Assembly: GCA_041396685.1 (NCBI GenBank)
Contig: JAWKYD010000005.1
Span: 1-64,000 of the forward strand
From: JAUIAI01 sp041396685
GTDB lineage: Bacteria > Pseudomonadota > Gammaproteobacteria > Burkholderiales > Burkholderiaceae_E
Length of the DNA stretch: 64,000 nucleotides
Reading direction: 5' to 3'
Shown here: in pieces, positions 43,124-52,909 of the stretch
Numbering within the stretch: the stretch's first letter is position 1
Layout of the letters: each line of letters begins with the position of its first letter
The notes under the pieces: model-generated
Seen by the model: only the letters and a program-made list of their open reading frames with translations
What the model was told of the DNA's origin: nothing
Database searches by the model: none
Program-made: the position numbers and the translations under genes

Positions 43124-44432
43124 CACCATGACCGAGTTCTACGCCACCGGCATCTTTCTGTTCACGTTGTTCCTGCTGCTCGGCTCCGGCGTCTGGGTGG
43201 GTCTATCGCTGTTGGGCGTCGCCTACGTGGGCATGACCCTGTTCACCAGCCGGCCGGTCGGCGACGCCATGATGACCACGATCTGGGGCTCGTCGTCGTC
43301 GTGGACGCTGACTGCCCTGCCGCTTTTCATCTGGATGGGCGAGATCCTCTACCGCACCCGCCTCTCGGAGGACATGTTTCGCGGTCTTTCGCCCTGGATG
43401 GCGCGCCTGCCCGGCGGCCTGGTCCATACCAACATCGTGGGCTGCACGGTGTTCGCGGCGGTATCCGGCTCGTCGGCGGCCACGCTCACGACGGTCGGCA
43501 AGATGTCGATTCCGGAATTGCGCGCGCGCGAATACCCCGAGCCGTTGGTGATCGGCACGCTCGCCGGTGCGGCCACCCTCGGCCTGATGATCCCGCCGTC
43601 CCTGACCCTTATCGTCTACGGCGTCACGATCAACGAATCGATCACCAAACTGTTCATGGCGGGCATCGTGCCGGGCCTGGTGCTGGCCGCGATGTTCATG
43701 CTCTACGTGGTCGCGCGAGCGAAACTCGCGCGCGATTTCGCGCCACGCGCGGAACCCGAGATGTCGTTCGCCGACAAGTTGCGCAATTCGCGCTTCCTGA
43801 TTCCGGTGCTGCTGCTGATCATGCTGGTGATCGGCTCGATGTACCTCGGAATCGCCACGGCGACCGAATCGGCAGCATTCGGGGTCATCGGCGCGCTGGT
43901 GCTGGCTGGCGCGCAAGGCTCGCTGAGCTGGCGCTCGTTCTCCGACAGCCTGATGGGCGCCACCCGCACGTCGGCGATGATCGCGCTGATCCTGGCGGGC
44001 GCCGCCTTCCTGTCGCTGTCGATGGGTTTTACCGGTCTGCCACGTGCCCTCGCCCAATGGATCGGCTCGCTCGGTCTGACGCGCTTCGAGCTGCTGATGG
44101 CACTGCTGGTGTTCTATATCGTGATCGGCTGCTTTCTGGACGGCATCTCGTCGGTGGTGCTGACCATTGCGGTGGTCGAGCCGATGATCCGCCAGGCCGG
44201 CATCGATATCATCTGGTTCGGGATCTTCATCGTCGTGGTGGTCGAGATGGCACAGATCACCCCCCCGATCGGATTCAACCTGTTCGTTCTGCAGGGCATG
44301 ACCCACCACGACATGGGCTACATCGCACGTGCGGCGGTGCCGATGTTCCTGATCATGGTGTTGATGGTGTTCGTGCTGATCGCGTTTCCGGAGCTGGCCA
44401 CCTGGCTGCCGGACAACATGCGCTCGCGCTGA
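43107..44432 (+). CDS. TRAP transporter large permease (DctM family)
   Basis: 441 residues, about twelve membrane segments. Family motifs: SSSWTLTALPLFIWMGEILYR as two halves, AAVSGSSAATLTTVGKM, LGLMIPPSLTLIVYGV and EMAQITPPIGFNLFVLQG. It carries substrate with sodium ions, fed by the DctP protein at 41510. The ATG at 43107 has an AGG nine bases ahead and overlaps dctQ; the ATG at 43128 is the alternative. Confidence 0.94.
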   Translation: MVATPDTMTEFYATGIFLFTLFLLLGSGVWVGLSLLGVAYVGMTLFTSRPVGDAMMTTIWGSSSSWTLTALPLFIWMGEILYRTRLSEDMFRGLSPWMARLPGGLVHTNIVGCTVFAAVSGSSAATLTTVGKMSIPELRAREYPEPLVIGTLAGAATLGLMIPPSLTLIVYGVTINESITKLFMAGIVPGLVLAAMFMLYVVARAKLARDFAPRAEPEMSFADKLRNSRFLIPVLLLIMLVIGSMYLGIATATESAAFGVIGALVLAGAQGSLSWRSFSDSLMGATRTSAMIALILAGAAFLSLSMGFTGLPRALAQWIGSLGLTRFELLMALLVFYIVIGCFLDGISSVVLTIAVVEPMIRQAGIDIIWFGIFIVVVVEMAQITPPIGFNLFVLQGMTHHDMGYIARAAVPMFLIMVLMVFVLIAFPELATWLPDNMRSR

Positions 44433-44465
44433 ACCTCGCGTGAGGCGGCGGCGGTGGCGGGCTTC

Positions 44466-44894
44466 TCAGTGCGCCAGCGATGCGGCGACGGGCCGGTTGA
44501 CCGAATAGAAAACCCGAAACGCGCAGCCGCGATCATCGAAGAAGTCGGCCGCGTCGCGGAACACATCGAGCAGCGCATTGCGCGCCTGCGCATTGAACGC
44601 CTGGGCGTCGGGCAGGCCTTCGAGGACGATCACGAAACCAGGACGATCGGCGCGTGACGGCGGTTTCAGGTCGGTGACGCAGTCGAACAGCGCATCGAGG
44701 TTGTGACCGAAATGGGCCGGCAACGCGAAAGCCTCGGCGATCGCGGCCAGTACCTGCGCCTTGTCGGCGCAGGTGTGCAGATCGGCATGCAGGAAACGTT
44801 GATCCGCCCGCTCCGCCGCCCGGCGCAGATCGGAGAGGTTGTAGGCGCTCAGAGGCAGTACCGCCTGTGCGGGGATGTTGCTCAGTGCGCTCAT
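44466..44894 (-). CDS. Barstar-like ribonuclease inhibitor
   Basis: 142 residues, cytoplasmic. The barstar core is recognisable in HTCADKAQVLAAIAEAF and FGHNLDALFDCVTDL, the acidic helix region that plugs the RNase active site in barnase-barstar. ATG at 44894 overlaps the stop of the ribonuclease gene (ATGA), so toxin and inhibitor are made together. About 20 extra N-terminal residues and a longer tail distinguish it from Bacillus barstar (89 residues). Confidence 0.9.
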   Translation of the reverse strand: MSALSNIPAQAVLPLSAYNLSDLRRAAERADQRFLHADLHTCADKAQVLAAIAEAFALPAHFGHNLDALFDCVTDLKPPSRADRPGFVIVLEGLPDAQAFNAQARNALLDVFRDAADFFDDRGCAFRVFYSVNRPVAASLAH

Positions 44895-45352
44895 CGACGG
44901 TCCTCTCGTATGCGCTGGAACGAACGGTAGTGGTCGCCCGTGTAGTAGAGGACCTCGGGTTGCTGACGAGGACCGCCCGCGACGATCCGTCTCGCGCCAC
45001 GCGTGGCTTCGCCGGGAGTCTCGACCGTGTATTCGCGATAGTAGCCGCGATCGCGTTCGGGCAACAGGCGCTCGCGGTTCTGAAAGACCGTGCCGTCCTT
45101 GTCGTAGCGAAACGGCCCGCCGTCCCGGATCAGCCGGATGACACCGTGGGCCTCGGACGGTAGCGCGCTCCAGGCGATTTCGCCACGCGCCGCGGTGGCC
45201 GCCGGCGCGGGCGACGCGGGCCCCGGAGCCGTGGCCGTGGGCGCCGGCGTCGTGACGCCCCGCTCGGAAAGTGGCAGGAGTCCGGCCCAATTCAGGACGA
45301 GCGCAGCCAGCACCGCCACCAGTGTGCCGACCAGCGAAGTTCTCTTGTTCAT
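44891..45352 (-). CDS. Secreted ribonuclease of the RNase Sa/barnase (N1/T1) family
   Basis: 153 residues. An N-terminal hydrophobic segment (LVGTLVAVLAALVLNWAGLL) directs it to or through the inner membrane; a Pro/Ala/Thr linker to residue 55 leads to the catalytic domain. GGPFRYDKDGTVFQNRE and YYREYTVETPGEATRGARR match RNase Sa. By alignment the catalytic residues are Glu107, Arg118, Arg122 and His141 (TGDHY), equal to Glu54, Arg65, Arg69 and His85 of RNase Sa. The ATG at 45352 is used because the signal segment starts there. Paired with the inhibitor gene. Confidence 0.92.
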   Translation of the reverse strand: MNKRTSLVGTLVAVLAALVLNWAGLLPLSERGVTTPAPTATAPGPASPAPAATAARGEIAWSALPSEAHGVIRLIRDGGPFRYDKDGTVFQNRERLLPERDRGYYREYTVETPGEATRGARRIVAGGPRQQPEVLYYTGDHYRSFQRIREDRR

Positions 45353-45441
45353 GACGCCTCGGTTCGTGACCAGGCGCAGTATGCCGACAGTGTCGCTGAA
45401 TGCAAGCGCGGGGCGATCCCGCGCCACCGGCACGAAAACCG

Positions 45442-47706
45442 TCAGACGGGCACGTGGATGCCGGTTTCCATGACCAGGGTGTCGGAGCCGAACGCGGTGT
45501 CCGGGAATGCCTCGCCCGTGCTTTCGAACTTGCGCATCGCACGCTCGACGGCGCCTTCGCGTTCAACCACGACCAGCCGGCCCGAGCGCAGGGAAGCACT
45601 CATCTGCACGCGAGTCAGGGATCGTGCGAAGTCCGGCTGGCGCGACAATGCGAACAAGGTTCGCGCCGGACTGACCCAGGCGAGCTTCACCCGGATCGGC
45701 GCCTTGTTCTTCTGACGCACCTCGATCAGCTGGCCTCGCTGCAGACCATCGAGCAGTTCGTCGCCGTCGTCGGCCGGCATGGACCGCGGCGGCGGGACCT
45801 CGCGCATCGGGCGAGCTCCCTCGAAAGCGGCGTCGGTCTTCTCGGCGGGCGCCCGCTTCTCGATCTTGGCCTGGTTGATCGCGCGGGTGTGCCAGCTCAT
45901 CAACTCATTGAAGAAGCCGTCGACCGCATCGCGGCTCTCACCGATCTTGTCGAGACCGGTCATCAGCTCCCGCACCAGCGAAGGCAGGAGCGCCGCCATG
46001 CGCGGGATGTCCGCCGCCCGCTTGGGCTCGATCGACCAGATGAGAGAACTTGCCTGTGCCATGGCGGCATCGCGACCCGGTTCGCCGGGCGGGCCCTGCA
46101 GACGGGCAGCCGCCAGCACACGGGACCAGCGCTCGAGCAGGAATTCGCGCACGAAACCGGGGGTCAGGTCGTTGATGAGAGCGGCCAGCTCGCGGCGTCC
46201 CTCGTCATGGGCCAGACGCTCGGACTCGGCGCGTTCGGCCTGCTCCGTGAAATCGCGCAACTGCTCGTCGCGACGCTCCTGCTCGCGCTCTCCCAGTGCC
46301 TCGAGCCGCTCAGCGGCCTGCGTGAAGACATCGAGATCGCGATCGAACTGCGCGAGGATGTCGTCGACGATGCCGCCCAGGCCTGCCACGAACGCGGATT
46401 CGCTGCCGGCATCCGTGTCGGGATCGCAGCTGATCTCGGTGGCGCGATCGATGAACTGGCGCATCGGATGCGCCTTGCTCGCGAAGAAGCTGCGGTCGAG
46501 CAGCGCGGCCTTGACCGCCACCACCTGCAGGCGCAGCAGTTGGTGCTTGACGGCCTCGGGAATGCGCGGGTCGTGGTACAGGAAGTCGAAGATCAGCGAG
46601 ACGATTTCGACCGTCATGCGATCGAGCGCGGAGCCGGCCTCGGTATCGGTACCGGTCAGTGATCTCAGCCGCTGGCTGGGCATCGACCCCTGCACCGACT
46701 CGCCGGCGTCGGACTGCAGACGGCTGAGCCTGTCGATCAAGTCGTCGTCGACGCGCAGCGTGGTGTCGTCGAGGTCTTCCGTGACCGTGGCCTCGCGCAG
46801 CATGCGCACCGCCGAGCGGCGCGCCTCGACCGTACCCTCGGACAAGCGCCGCGCCAGAATGGACAGCACGGCCTCGCGATCGGGGCCCGGCGGCGGCAGA
46901 TGAAACGTCTCTGCCTCGGCATCGGTCTGCGCCTCGGTGGCGTGTGGATCGTCGCCCGGCGCGGCCGCACGCCGCCCGCTCGGGCCCGACACGGCGACCC
47001 GTCGCTTGATCTTGGGCAGCACGCCATTGTCGCGCAACAAGGCATTGATCTCGCCATAGACGGCGGGCAGATTGGCGCTCAGATAGGGCTCGTAGCCCTC
47101 GAGAAGGATCAGGCGGGTGTCGTTGGTCGAGGAGAAGCTCGCGAGCTGTGCATTGAGCACATCGAAGATTTGCTCGGGCGCAAGCGGATGCTGCGCGTCG
47201 TCGAACCAGTCACGATTCAGCATCGCGCCGAAACGTGCACGTGCGCCCAACAGCTCGTCGGAATCGATGCGGCCGCGCGTGCGATGCACGAGACGCGAGA
47301 TCTGCACACTGTCCGTGATCGCGCCGTCGTCGACCAGCGACAATTCCCCGCTCTCGGTCTCGCTCACAGCCGCGTCGACTGCCTTGCCGGCACGGCCGCC
47401 GAGACAATTGTCGTAACGATCCGCGTAGGCTTGCTCGAACGCGCGCACGATCTCCCGCGCACCGTCGTTCAGCAGTGAGGCGCCCGCGAACAGCGCGCGT
47501 TGCCGGTCGGCCTGAAATGTGCGACCCGCCAACTCGTTCAGATCTTCACCGACCTTGGCACTCGCCTGCTCGATGATCTCGACCACCCGTGCGATCGTGA
47601 CGCGCCGCACCCGCAACGGCAGACTGCCACCGGCGACCGGCGACGGACCCGTGGCAGCGTGGGATGCGACGGAACTCGTCGCGGCGATGTCGGAGGCATT
47701 TTGCAT
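45442..47706 (-). CDS. DUF1631 family protein
   Basis: 754 residues, mostly alpha-helical and charged, no signal peptide or membrane segment. The pattern (LYHDPRIPEAVKHQLLRLQ, AFFASKAHPMRQFIDRATE-like segment, LNELAGRTF near the N terminus) is that of DUF1631 proteins found in beta- and gammaproteobacteria. A coiled-coil-like stretch (LEALGEREQERRDEQLRDF) lies near the middle. The C-terminal GQLIEVRQKNKAPIRVKLAWV with LFALSRQP resembles a PilZ-like barrel, which could bind c-di-GMP; the arginine motif of PilZ is not clear. Function unknown. It follows maeB on the same strand. Confidence 0.82.
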   Translation of the reverse strand: MQNASDIAATSSVASHAATGPSPVAGGSLPLRVRRVTIARVVEIIEQASAKVGEDLNELAGRTFQADRQRALFAGASLLNDGAREIVRAFEQAYADRYDNCLGGRAGKAVDAAVSETESGELSLVDDGAITDSVQISRLVHRTRGRIDSDELLGARARFGAMLNRDWFDDAQHPLAPEQIFDVLNAQLASFSSTNDTRLILLEGYEPYLSANLPAVYGEINALLRDNGVLPKIKRRVAVSGPSGRRAAAPGDDPHATEAQTDAEAETFHLPPPGPDREAVLSILARRLSEGTVEARRSAVRMLREATVTEDLDDTTLRVDDDLIDRLSRLQSDAGESVQGSMPSQRLRSLTGTDTEAGSALDRMTVEIVSLIFDFLYHDPRIPEAVKHQLLRLQVVAVKAALLDRSFFASKAHPMRQFIDRATEISCDPDTDAGSESAFVAGLGGIVDDILAQFDRDLDVFTQAAERLEALGEREQERRDEQLRDFTEQAERAESERLAHDEGRRELAALINDLTPGFVREFLLERWSRVLAAARLQGPPGEPGRDAAMAQASSLIWSIEPKRAADIPRMAALLPSLVRELMTGLDKIGESRDAVDGFFNELMSWHTRAINQAKIEKRAPAEKTDAAFEGARPMREVPPPRSMPADDGDELLDGLQRGQLIEVRQKNKAPIRVKLAWVSPARTLFALSRQPDFARSLTRVQMSASLRSGRLVVVEREGAVERAMRKFESTGEAFPDTAFGSDTLVMETGIHVPV

Positions 47707-47851
47707 ACGGCGCGCAGCGTACGAGGGCTGACGGAATCAGGTCAATCACGCGCAGACGGGCGAGCGTCGTTGCACGATTCTGGCCGACGAACGGTAGCTC
47801 GAGGCTATGCCTCGGCCGCTTGCCGGCGATCCGTCAGGCAGCCCGGTCGCT

Positions 47852-50146
47852 TCAGCCGCGGGCGTCGTCGCTGTCGTCGACGGCCGCGCCCACCACCGTC
47901 AGCGCGGCCAGGTTGACGATGCGCCGCGCGGTCGCCGATGGCGTGATGATGTGCACCGGACGCGCCGCGCCCAACAACACCGGGCCGATGGCGACATTGT
48001 TGCCGGCAGCGGTCTTGAGCAGGTTGTAAGCGATGTTGGCCGCGTCGAGATTGGGCAGCACGACCAGGTTCGCGCCGGCGCTCAGCGTGGCCCCCGGCAT
48101 CAGGCGGCGACGCAGCCCGACATCGAGCGCGACGTCGCCGTGCATCTCGCCGTCGATGTCGAGGTCGGGCGCCATCACCCGCACGCGGGCCAACACCTCG
48201 CGCATGCGGACCGCGTCGGGATCGTCGGACGAGCCGAAATTGGAGTGCGACAACAGCGCCACGTGCGGCTGGATGCCGAAGCGACGCAGCGCGTCGGCGG
48301 CCATGATCGTGATCTCGGCCAGCATCGGGGCGCTGGGCTGGGCGTTGACATGGGTATCGACCAGCGTCAGTTGGCGGCCCGGCAGCATCAAGGTGTTCAT
48401 TGCCGCATAGCAGCTGGCGCCCGGCGCCTTGCCGATGATGCGGTCGATCGTCTGCAAATGCTCGCCAAAGGCGCCGACCGTGCCGCAGATCATGCCGTCT
48501 GCCTCGCCCATGTGCATCATCATGGCGCCGATCAGCGTGGGATTGCGGCGCAGTTCCAGACGCGCCAGCGCCTCGGTGACGCCGCGCCGCTCGGCCAGCC
48601 CGTGATACGCCTGCCAGTAGCTGCGATAGCGATCGTCCTGTTCGGGGTTGACCAGCTCGAAATCGGTTTGCGGCCGAATGCGAAGACCGAGTTTGCCGAT
48701 CAGGTGCTCGACCACCATCGGCCGGCCGACCAGGATTGGCTCGGCGATGCCCTCCTCGCGCAACACCTGCACGGCACGCAGCACGCGTTCGTCCTCGCCC
48801 TCGCAGAACACGATGCGCTTGCGCCGCGCGGCCCGCGCAGCGGCGAACAGCGGCTTCATGAACGTACCCGAGTGATAGACGAACTGCTGCAACTGCTCGT
48901 GATAGGCGCGGAAATCGGCGATCGGCCGCAGCGCCACACCCGATTCCATTGCCGCGCGCGCCACGGCCGGCGCGATCCGAACGATCAGGCGGGGATCGAA
49001 CGGACGCGGGATCAGGTAATCGGGTCCGAACGAGGTCTCGCCCCCGCCGTAGGCGAGCGAGGCCTCGTCGGATTGCTCTGCGCGGGCGAGATCGGCCAAG
49101 GCTCGCACCGCCGCGAGTTCCATCTCGCGATTGACCGTGGTGGCACCGACATCCAGCGCCCCGCGGAAGATGAACGGGAAGCACAGGACATTGTTGACCT
49201 GATTCGGGTAGTCGGTTCGGCCGGTGGCGATGATGGCGTCGTCACGGACCGTGCGCACGTCTTCCGGCAGGATCTCGGGGTTCGGATTGGCGAGCGCGAA
49301 GATCAGCGGCCGGGCGGCCATGCGCGCGACCATGGCCGGCTTGAGTACGCCGCCGGCCGACAACCCCAGGAAGGCGTCCGCGCCGTCGATGACCTGCTCG
49401 AGCGTGCGCAGGCCGGTCGCCTGGGCGAAGCGCGCCTTGTCGGGATCCATCAGTTCGGTGCGGCCCTGATAGACCACGCCGACGATGTCGGTCACCCAGA
49501 TGTTCTCGCGGCGCACACCCACGTCGAGCAGCAGATCGAGGCAGGCCAGTGCCGCCGCGCCGGCGCCGCTGACGACCAGCTTGATGTCTCCGACCACCTT
49601 GCCGACGATCTGCAGCGCATTGCACAGCGCGGCGGCGACCACGATCGCGGTACCGTGTTGATCGTCGTGGAACACCGGGATCTTCATGCGCTCGCGCAGC
49701 CGGCGCTCGACCTCGAAGCAATCGGGCGCCTTGATGTCTTCGAGGTTGATGCCACCGAAGGTGGGCTCGAGCGCTGCCACCACCTCGACCAACTGGTCGA
49801 TGCTGGTCGTGTCCAACTCGAGATCGAAGACATCGATGCCGGCGAACTTCTTGAACAACACGGCCTTGCCTTCCATGACCGGCTTGGCCGCAAGCGGACC
49901 GATGTTGCCCAGGCCGAGAACCGCGCTGCCGTTGGTGACCACGGCCACCAGATTGCCGCGTGCCGTGTAGCGAATGGCATTGGCCGGATCGGCGACGATC
50001 TCCTCACAGGCAGCCGCCACCCCGGGCGAGTAGGCGAGCGCGAGATCGCGCTGGTTGGTCAAGCCCTTGGTCGGGGTGACGCTGATCTTCCCCGGGCGCC
50101 CGGCCTCGTGGTATTCGAGCGCGGAACGACGGAACTGTGAATCCAT
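47852..50146 (-). CDS. maeB: NADP-dependent malic enzyme with phosphotransacetylase domain
   Basis: 764 residues. The N-terminal malic enzyme part (about 1-430) has the start YHEAGRPGKISVTPTK, DLALAYSPGVAAACEEI, FHDDQHGTAIVVAAALCNAL and SGAGAAALACLDLLL. The C-terminal 330 residues are a phosphate acetyltransferase-like domain (VFCEGEDERVLRAV, MMMHMGEADGMICG, VHIITPSATARRIVN), usually regulatory in MaeB rather than active. Decarboxylates malate to pyruvate with NADPH production. ATG at 50146 fits the family; divergent from dinB with 21 bases between the starts. Confidence 0.95.
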   Translation of the reverse strand: MDSQFRRSALEYHEAGRPGKISVTPTKGLTNQRDLALAYSPGVAAACEEIVADPANAIRYTARGNLVAVVTNGSAVLGLGNIGPLAAKPVMEGKAVLFKKFAGIDVFDLELDTTSIDQLVEVVAALEPTFGGINLEDIKAPDCFEVERRLRERMKIPVFHDDQHGTAIVVAAALCNALQIVGKVVGDIKLVVSGAGAAALACLDLLLDVGVRRENIWVTDIVGVVYQGRTELMDPDKARFAQATGLRTLEQVIDGADAFLGLSAGGVLKPAMVARMAARPLIFALANPNPEILPEDVRTVRDDAIIATGRTDYPNQVNNVLCFPFIFRGALDVGATTVNREMELAAVRALADLARAEQSDEASLAYGGGETSFGPDYLIPRPFDPRLIVRIAPAVARAAMESGVALRPIADFRAYHEQLQQFVYHSGTFMKPLFAAARAARRKRIVFCEGEDERVLRAVQVLREEGIAEPILVGRPMVVEHLIGKLGLRIRPQTDFELVNPEQDDRYRSYWQAYHGLAERRGVTEALARLELRRNPTLIGAMMMHMGEADGMICGTVGAFGEHLQTIDRIIGKAPGASCYAAMNTLMLPGRQLTLVDTHVNAQPSAPMLAEITIMAADALRRFGIQPHVALLSHSNFGSSDDPDAVRMREVLARVRVMAPDLDIDGEMHGDVALDVGLRRRLMPGATLSAGANLVVLPNLDAANIAYNLLKTAAGNNVAIGPVLLGAARPVHIITPSATARRIVNLAALTVVGAAVDDSDDARG

Positions 50147-50167
50147 GGGACGGGTATCCTGGCAGGC

Positions 50168-51328
50168 ATGAACACCGGAACGACGGCGGTGCGTCGAATC
50201 GCGCACCTTGACATGGACGCATTCTACGCATCGGTCGAGCTGCTGCGCCGGCCGGAGTTGCGCGGATTACCCGTGGCAATCGGCGGTCGGGGCGACCCGA
50301 ACAGCCGCGGCGTCGTGACCACCGCCACCTACGAAGCGCGCGCATTCGGCATCCACTCGGGCATGGCGCTGGCGCGCGCGGCGCGGCTGTGCCCGCAGTG
50401 TGTCTTCCTGCCCACCGACTTCGACGAATACCGGCGCCAGTCGCGCCGTTTCAAGGCCGCGGTGGCCGAGATCACGCCGCGCTACGAAGATCGCGGCATC
50501 GACGAGATCTACATCGATTTCGATGCGGTCGCCGATGCGCCCGACGGCGGGCGCGCGCTGGCGACGCAGCTGCAGCAGCGGGTGCGCGACCGCTGCGACG
50601 GACTCACCTGCTCGCTCGGCGTCGCGCCGAACAAGCTGCTCGCCAAGATCGCTTCGGACATGGACAAACCGGCCGGCATCACCGTGCTCGAGCTGGCCGA
50701 CGTGCCGGCGCGGTTGTGGCCGCTGCCGACGCGGGTCATCAACGGTATCGGGCCCAAGGCCGAACAGCGCCTGCGCGAGATGGGCATCGAACGCATCGGC
50801 GAGCTCGCGGCTACCGATCGTCTGCGTCTGCGCGAGCGCTTCGGCGAACGCTATTCGGCCTGGCTGCTCGAGGCAGCTCACGGCCGCGACTCGCGGACGC
50901 TGGTCACGGCCAGCGAGCCGGTATCGCGCAGTCGCGAGACCACCTTCGAGCGCGATCTGCACCCGGTGCACGATCTGGCGCGGCTGCACGAGTTGCTGGA
51001 CAGGCTGGCCACCCAGGTGGCCGGCGATCTGGCGCGCGGCGGCCACCTGGGCCGTACGATCGGCATCAAGGCGCGCTACGACGATTTCAAGATCGTGACC
51101 CGCGACGTCAGCCTGGGCACGCCGACCGCCAGTCCTGCCCGCATCATCGAAGCCGCGCGCCACTGCCTGACCCGCATCCCGGCGCGAAGACGACTGCGTC
51201 TGCTGGGCGTACGCGTCGCCAGCCTCGTGCGCACCGGCGATCGTGCAATGCATGCCGCCGATTCGGCGACCGCTAGGCTTGAACCCTACACGCCCGACCT
51301 ATTCGCGCCTGACGATCGGGCCAATTGA
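50168..51328 (+). CDS. dinB: DNA polymerase IV
   Basis: 386 residues, Y-family translesion polymerase. Palm motifs HLDMDAFYASVE and IDEIYIDFD carry the catalytic acidic residues; SRGVVTTATYEAR is the fingers motif; CSLGVAPNKLLAKIASDMDKPAG and the little-finger domain follow. No clear beta-clamp peptide other than the end TPDLFAPDD, which could serve as one (xxDLF). No LexA box is evident in the short 21-base gap to maeB. Confidence 0.94.
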   Translation: MNTGTTAVRRIAHLDMDAFYASVELLRRPELRGLPVAIGGRGDPNSRGVVTTATYEARAFGIHSGMALARAARLCPQCVFLPTDFDEYRRQSRRFKAAVAEITPRYEDRGIDEIYIDFDAVADAPDGGRALATQLQQRVRDRCDGLTCSLGVAPNKLLAKIASDMDKPAGITVLELADVPARLWPLPTRVINGIGPKAEQRLREMGIERIGELAATDRLRLRERFGERYSAWLLEAAHGRDSRTLVTASEPVSRSRETTFERDLHPVHDLARLHELLDRLATQVAGDLARGGHLGRTIGIKARYDDFKIVTRDVSLGTPTASPARIIEAARHCLTRIPARRRLRLLGVRVASLVRTGDRAMHAADSATARLEPYTPDLFAPDDRAN

Positions 51329-51421
51329 CATAGCATTGGGTCAGAAACCGCCGAATCGGCGCACGAGTGCCCGAGCCAGGCGGCGGCAGCGAATCCTCCC
51401 TACATTCCGAGCCGCGTCGCG

Positions 51422-52909
51422 ATGCTAGATGAAACCGACCACCTCCCGGAACGCTACGACCTGATTTTCTTCGGCGGCACCGGCGACCTGACCTGGCGCA
51501 AGCTGATGCCCGGCCTCTACCAGGCCTACCGCCACGGTGCGCTGCGCGGCACCTGCCGGGTACTGGGCGTGGCGCGCACCGAGATGACCGACGAGGGTTA
51601 TCGCGAGTGGTTGCGCGAGAAGCTGCGCACCCTGAGCTGGGACGAACCCTTCGACGAGCAGGTGTTCACCGAGTTCGCGTCGTTCATCCAGTATCACGCC
51701 GGCAATCTCAATGACGAGGCCGTGCACCAGGCAGTCGCCAGCTGGGTGAGCGCGGGCGATGCCGAGGCGATCGTGGTGTATCTCGCCACCTCGCCGACGC
51801 TGTTCGAGACCATCGCCCGCCAGGTTGCCAATGCCGGTCTGAACGACCCGCGCGTGCGTATCGTGCTCGAGAAACCGCTGGGTCGCGATCTGGACAGCGC
51901 GGCCAAGATCAACGACGCGGTGCGCGAGCACTTCCTCGAGCACCAGATCTTCCGAATCGATCACTATCTGGGCAAGCAGAGCGTGCAGAACCTGGTTGCG
52001 CTGCGCTTTGGCAACACGTTGTTCGAACCGCTGTGGCGCCGCGACTGGATCGAATCGGTCCAGATCACGCTGGCAGAGGATCTCGGCGTCGAGGGCCGCG
52101 GCGGTTACTACGACCAGAGCGGCGCACTGCGCGACATGGTGCAGAACCATTTGCTGCAACTGTTGTGCATGGTGGCCATGGAACCGCCCACCAGCAGTCG
52201 GGCCGACGATCTGCGCGACGAAAAACTCAAGGTGTTGCGCAGCCTCAAGCCATATCAGCCCAGCGACGTGGCCCGCTACGTGGTGCGCGGCCAGTACCGC
52301 GAGGGCAGCGTGCGCGGCAAGGTGGTGCCCGGCTACCTCGAGGAGCACGGCGTTCCGCCCGACAGCCACACCGAGACCTTCGTCGCGCTGCGCTGCGAGA
52401 TCGAGAACTGGCGTTGGGCGGGCGTGCCCTTCTATTTGCGAACCGGCAAGCGCATGGCCGCGCGCTGTGCCGAGATCGTGATCAATTTCCGTCCGCTGCC
52501 GCATGCGATCTTCGAGGGCGCCTCGAACCGCTACTCGAACCGGCTGGTCATCAGCCTTCAACCCGAGGACACCATCTCGTTGCACCTGATGGCCAAGGCT
52601 TCGAACCGCGCCCGCGCCGAGCAGGGCCGGCTGGCACCGGTGGCGCTCGACCTCGATTTCCGCGAGACCTTCGGCGCACAGATGATCGAGGGCTACGAGC
52701 GCCTGCTGCGCAAGCTGATCGCCGGCCGGCTCGACCTGTTCGTTCGCCTGGACGAACAACTCGCCGCCTGGCGCTGGGTAATGCCGATTCTGGACACCTG
52801 GGCGCTCTATCCGGACCCGCCCCGGCCCTACAATGCCGGCACCTGGGGCCCATCGGCATCGGCCACCATGCTCGCGCGCGAGCAGGCGCTGTGGCCCGAG
52901 GAACTATGA
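51422..52909 (+). CDS. zwf: Glucose-6-phosphate 1-dehydrogenase
   Basis: 495 residues. First step of the pentose phosphate and Entner-Doudoroff routes. NADP-binding start FFGGTGDLTWRKLMPGLY; substrate motif RIDHYLGKQSVQN with catalytic Asp-His; EKPLGRDL ahead of it; WAGVPFYLRTGKRM near the C terminus. Normal length. Followed by an Entner-Doudoroff gene group. The usual neighbour pgl is missing; only a 15-codon coupled frame follows. Confidence 0.96.
   Translation: MLDETDHLPERYDLIFFGGTGDLTWRKLMPGLYQAYRHGALRGTCRVLGVARTEMTDEGYREWLREKLRTLSWDEPFDEQVFTEFASFIQYHAGNLNDEAVHQAVASWVSAGDAEAIVVYLATSPTLFETIARQVANAGLNDPRVRIVLEKPLGRDLDSAAKINDAVREHFLEHQIFRIDHYLGKQSVQNLVALRFGNTLFEPLWRRDWIESVQITLAEDLGVEGRGGYYDQSGALRDMVQNHLLQLLCMVAMEPPTSSRADDLRDEKLKVLRSLKPYQPSDVARYVVRGQYREGSVRGKVVPGYLEEHGVPPDSHTETFVALRCEIENWRWAGVPFYLRTGKRMAARCAEIVINFRPLPHAIFEGASNRYSNRLVISLQPEDTISLHLMAKASNRARAEQGRLAPVALDLDFRETFGAQMIEGYERLLRKLIAGRLDLFVRLDEQLAAWRWVMPILDTWALYPDPPRPYNAGTWGPSASATMLAREQALWPEEL

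Noticed and set aside
45400..46662. 420-codon plus-strand frame opposite the DUF1631 gene
   Set aside because: No start context or domain, and it runs antisense to a long conserved protein.
45442..47706. Thymidine phosphorylase as the product of the DUF1631 gene
   Set aside because: Some relatives carry this label, but no phosphorylase motif is present in the sequence.
47807..50140. 777-codon open frame on the plus strand opposite maeB
   Set aside because: It mirrors the MaeB coding frame, has low-complexity His/Arg/Asp-rich composition, no recognisable domain, and is the usual antisense frame of a GC-rich gene.
51325..51330. TTGACA as a -35 box for zwf
   Set aside because: No acceptable -10 hexamer lies 16-18 bases downstream (the place reads CCGCCG).
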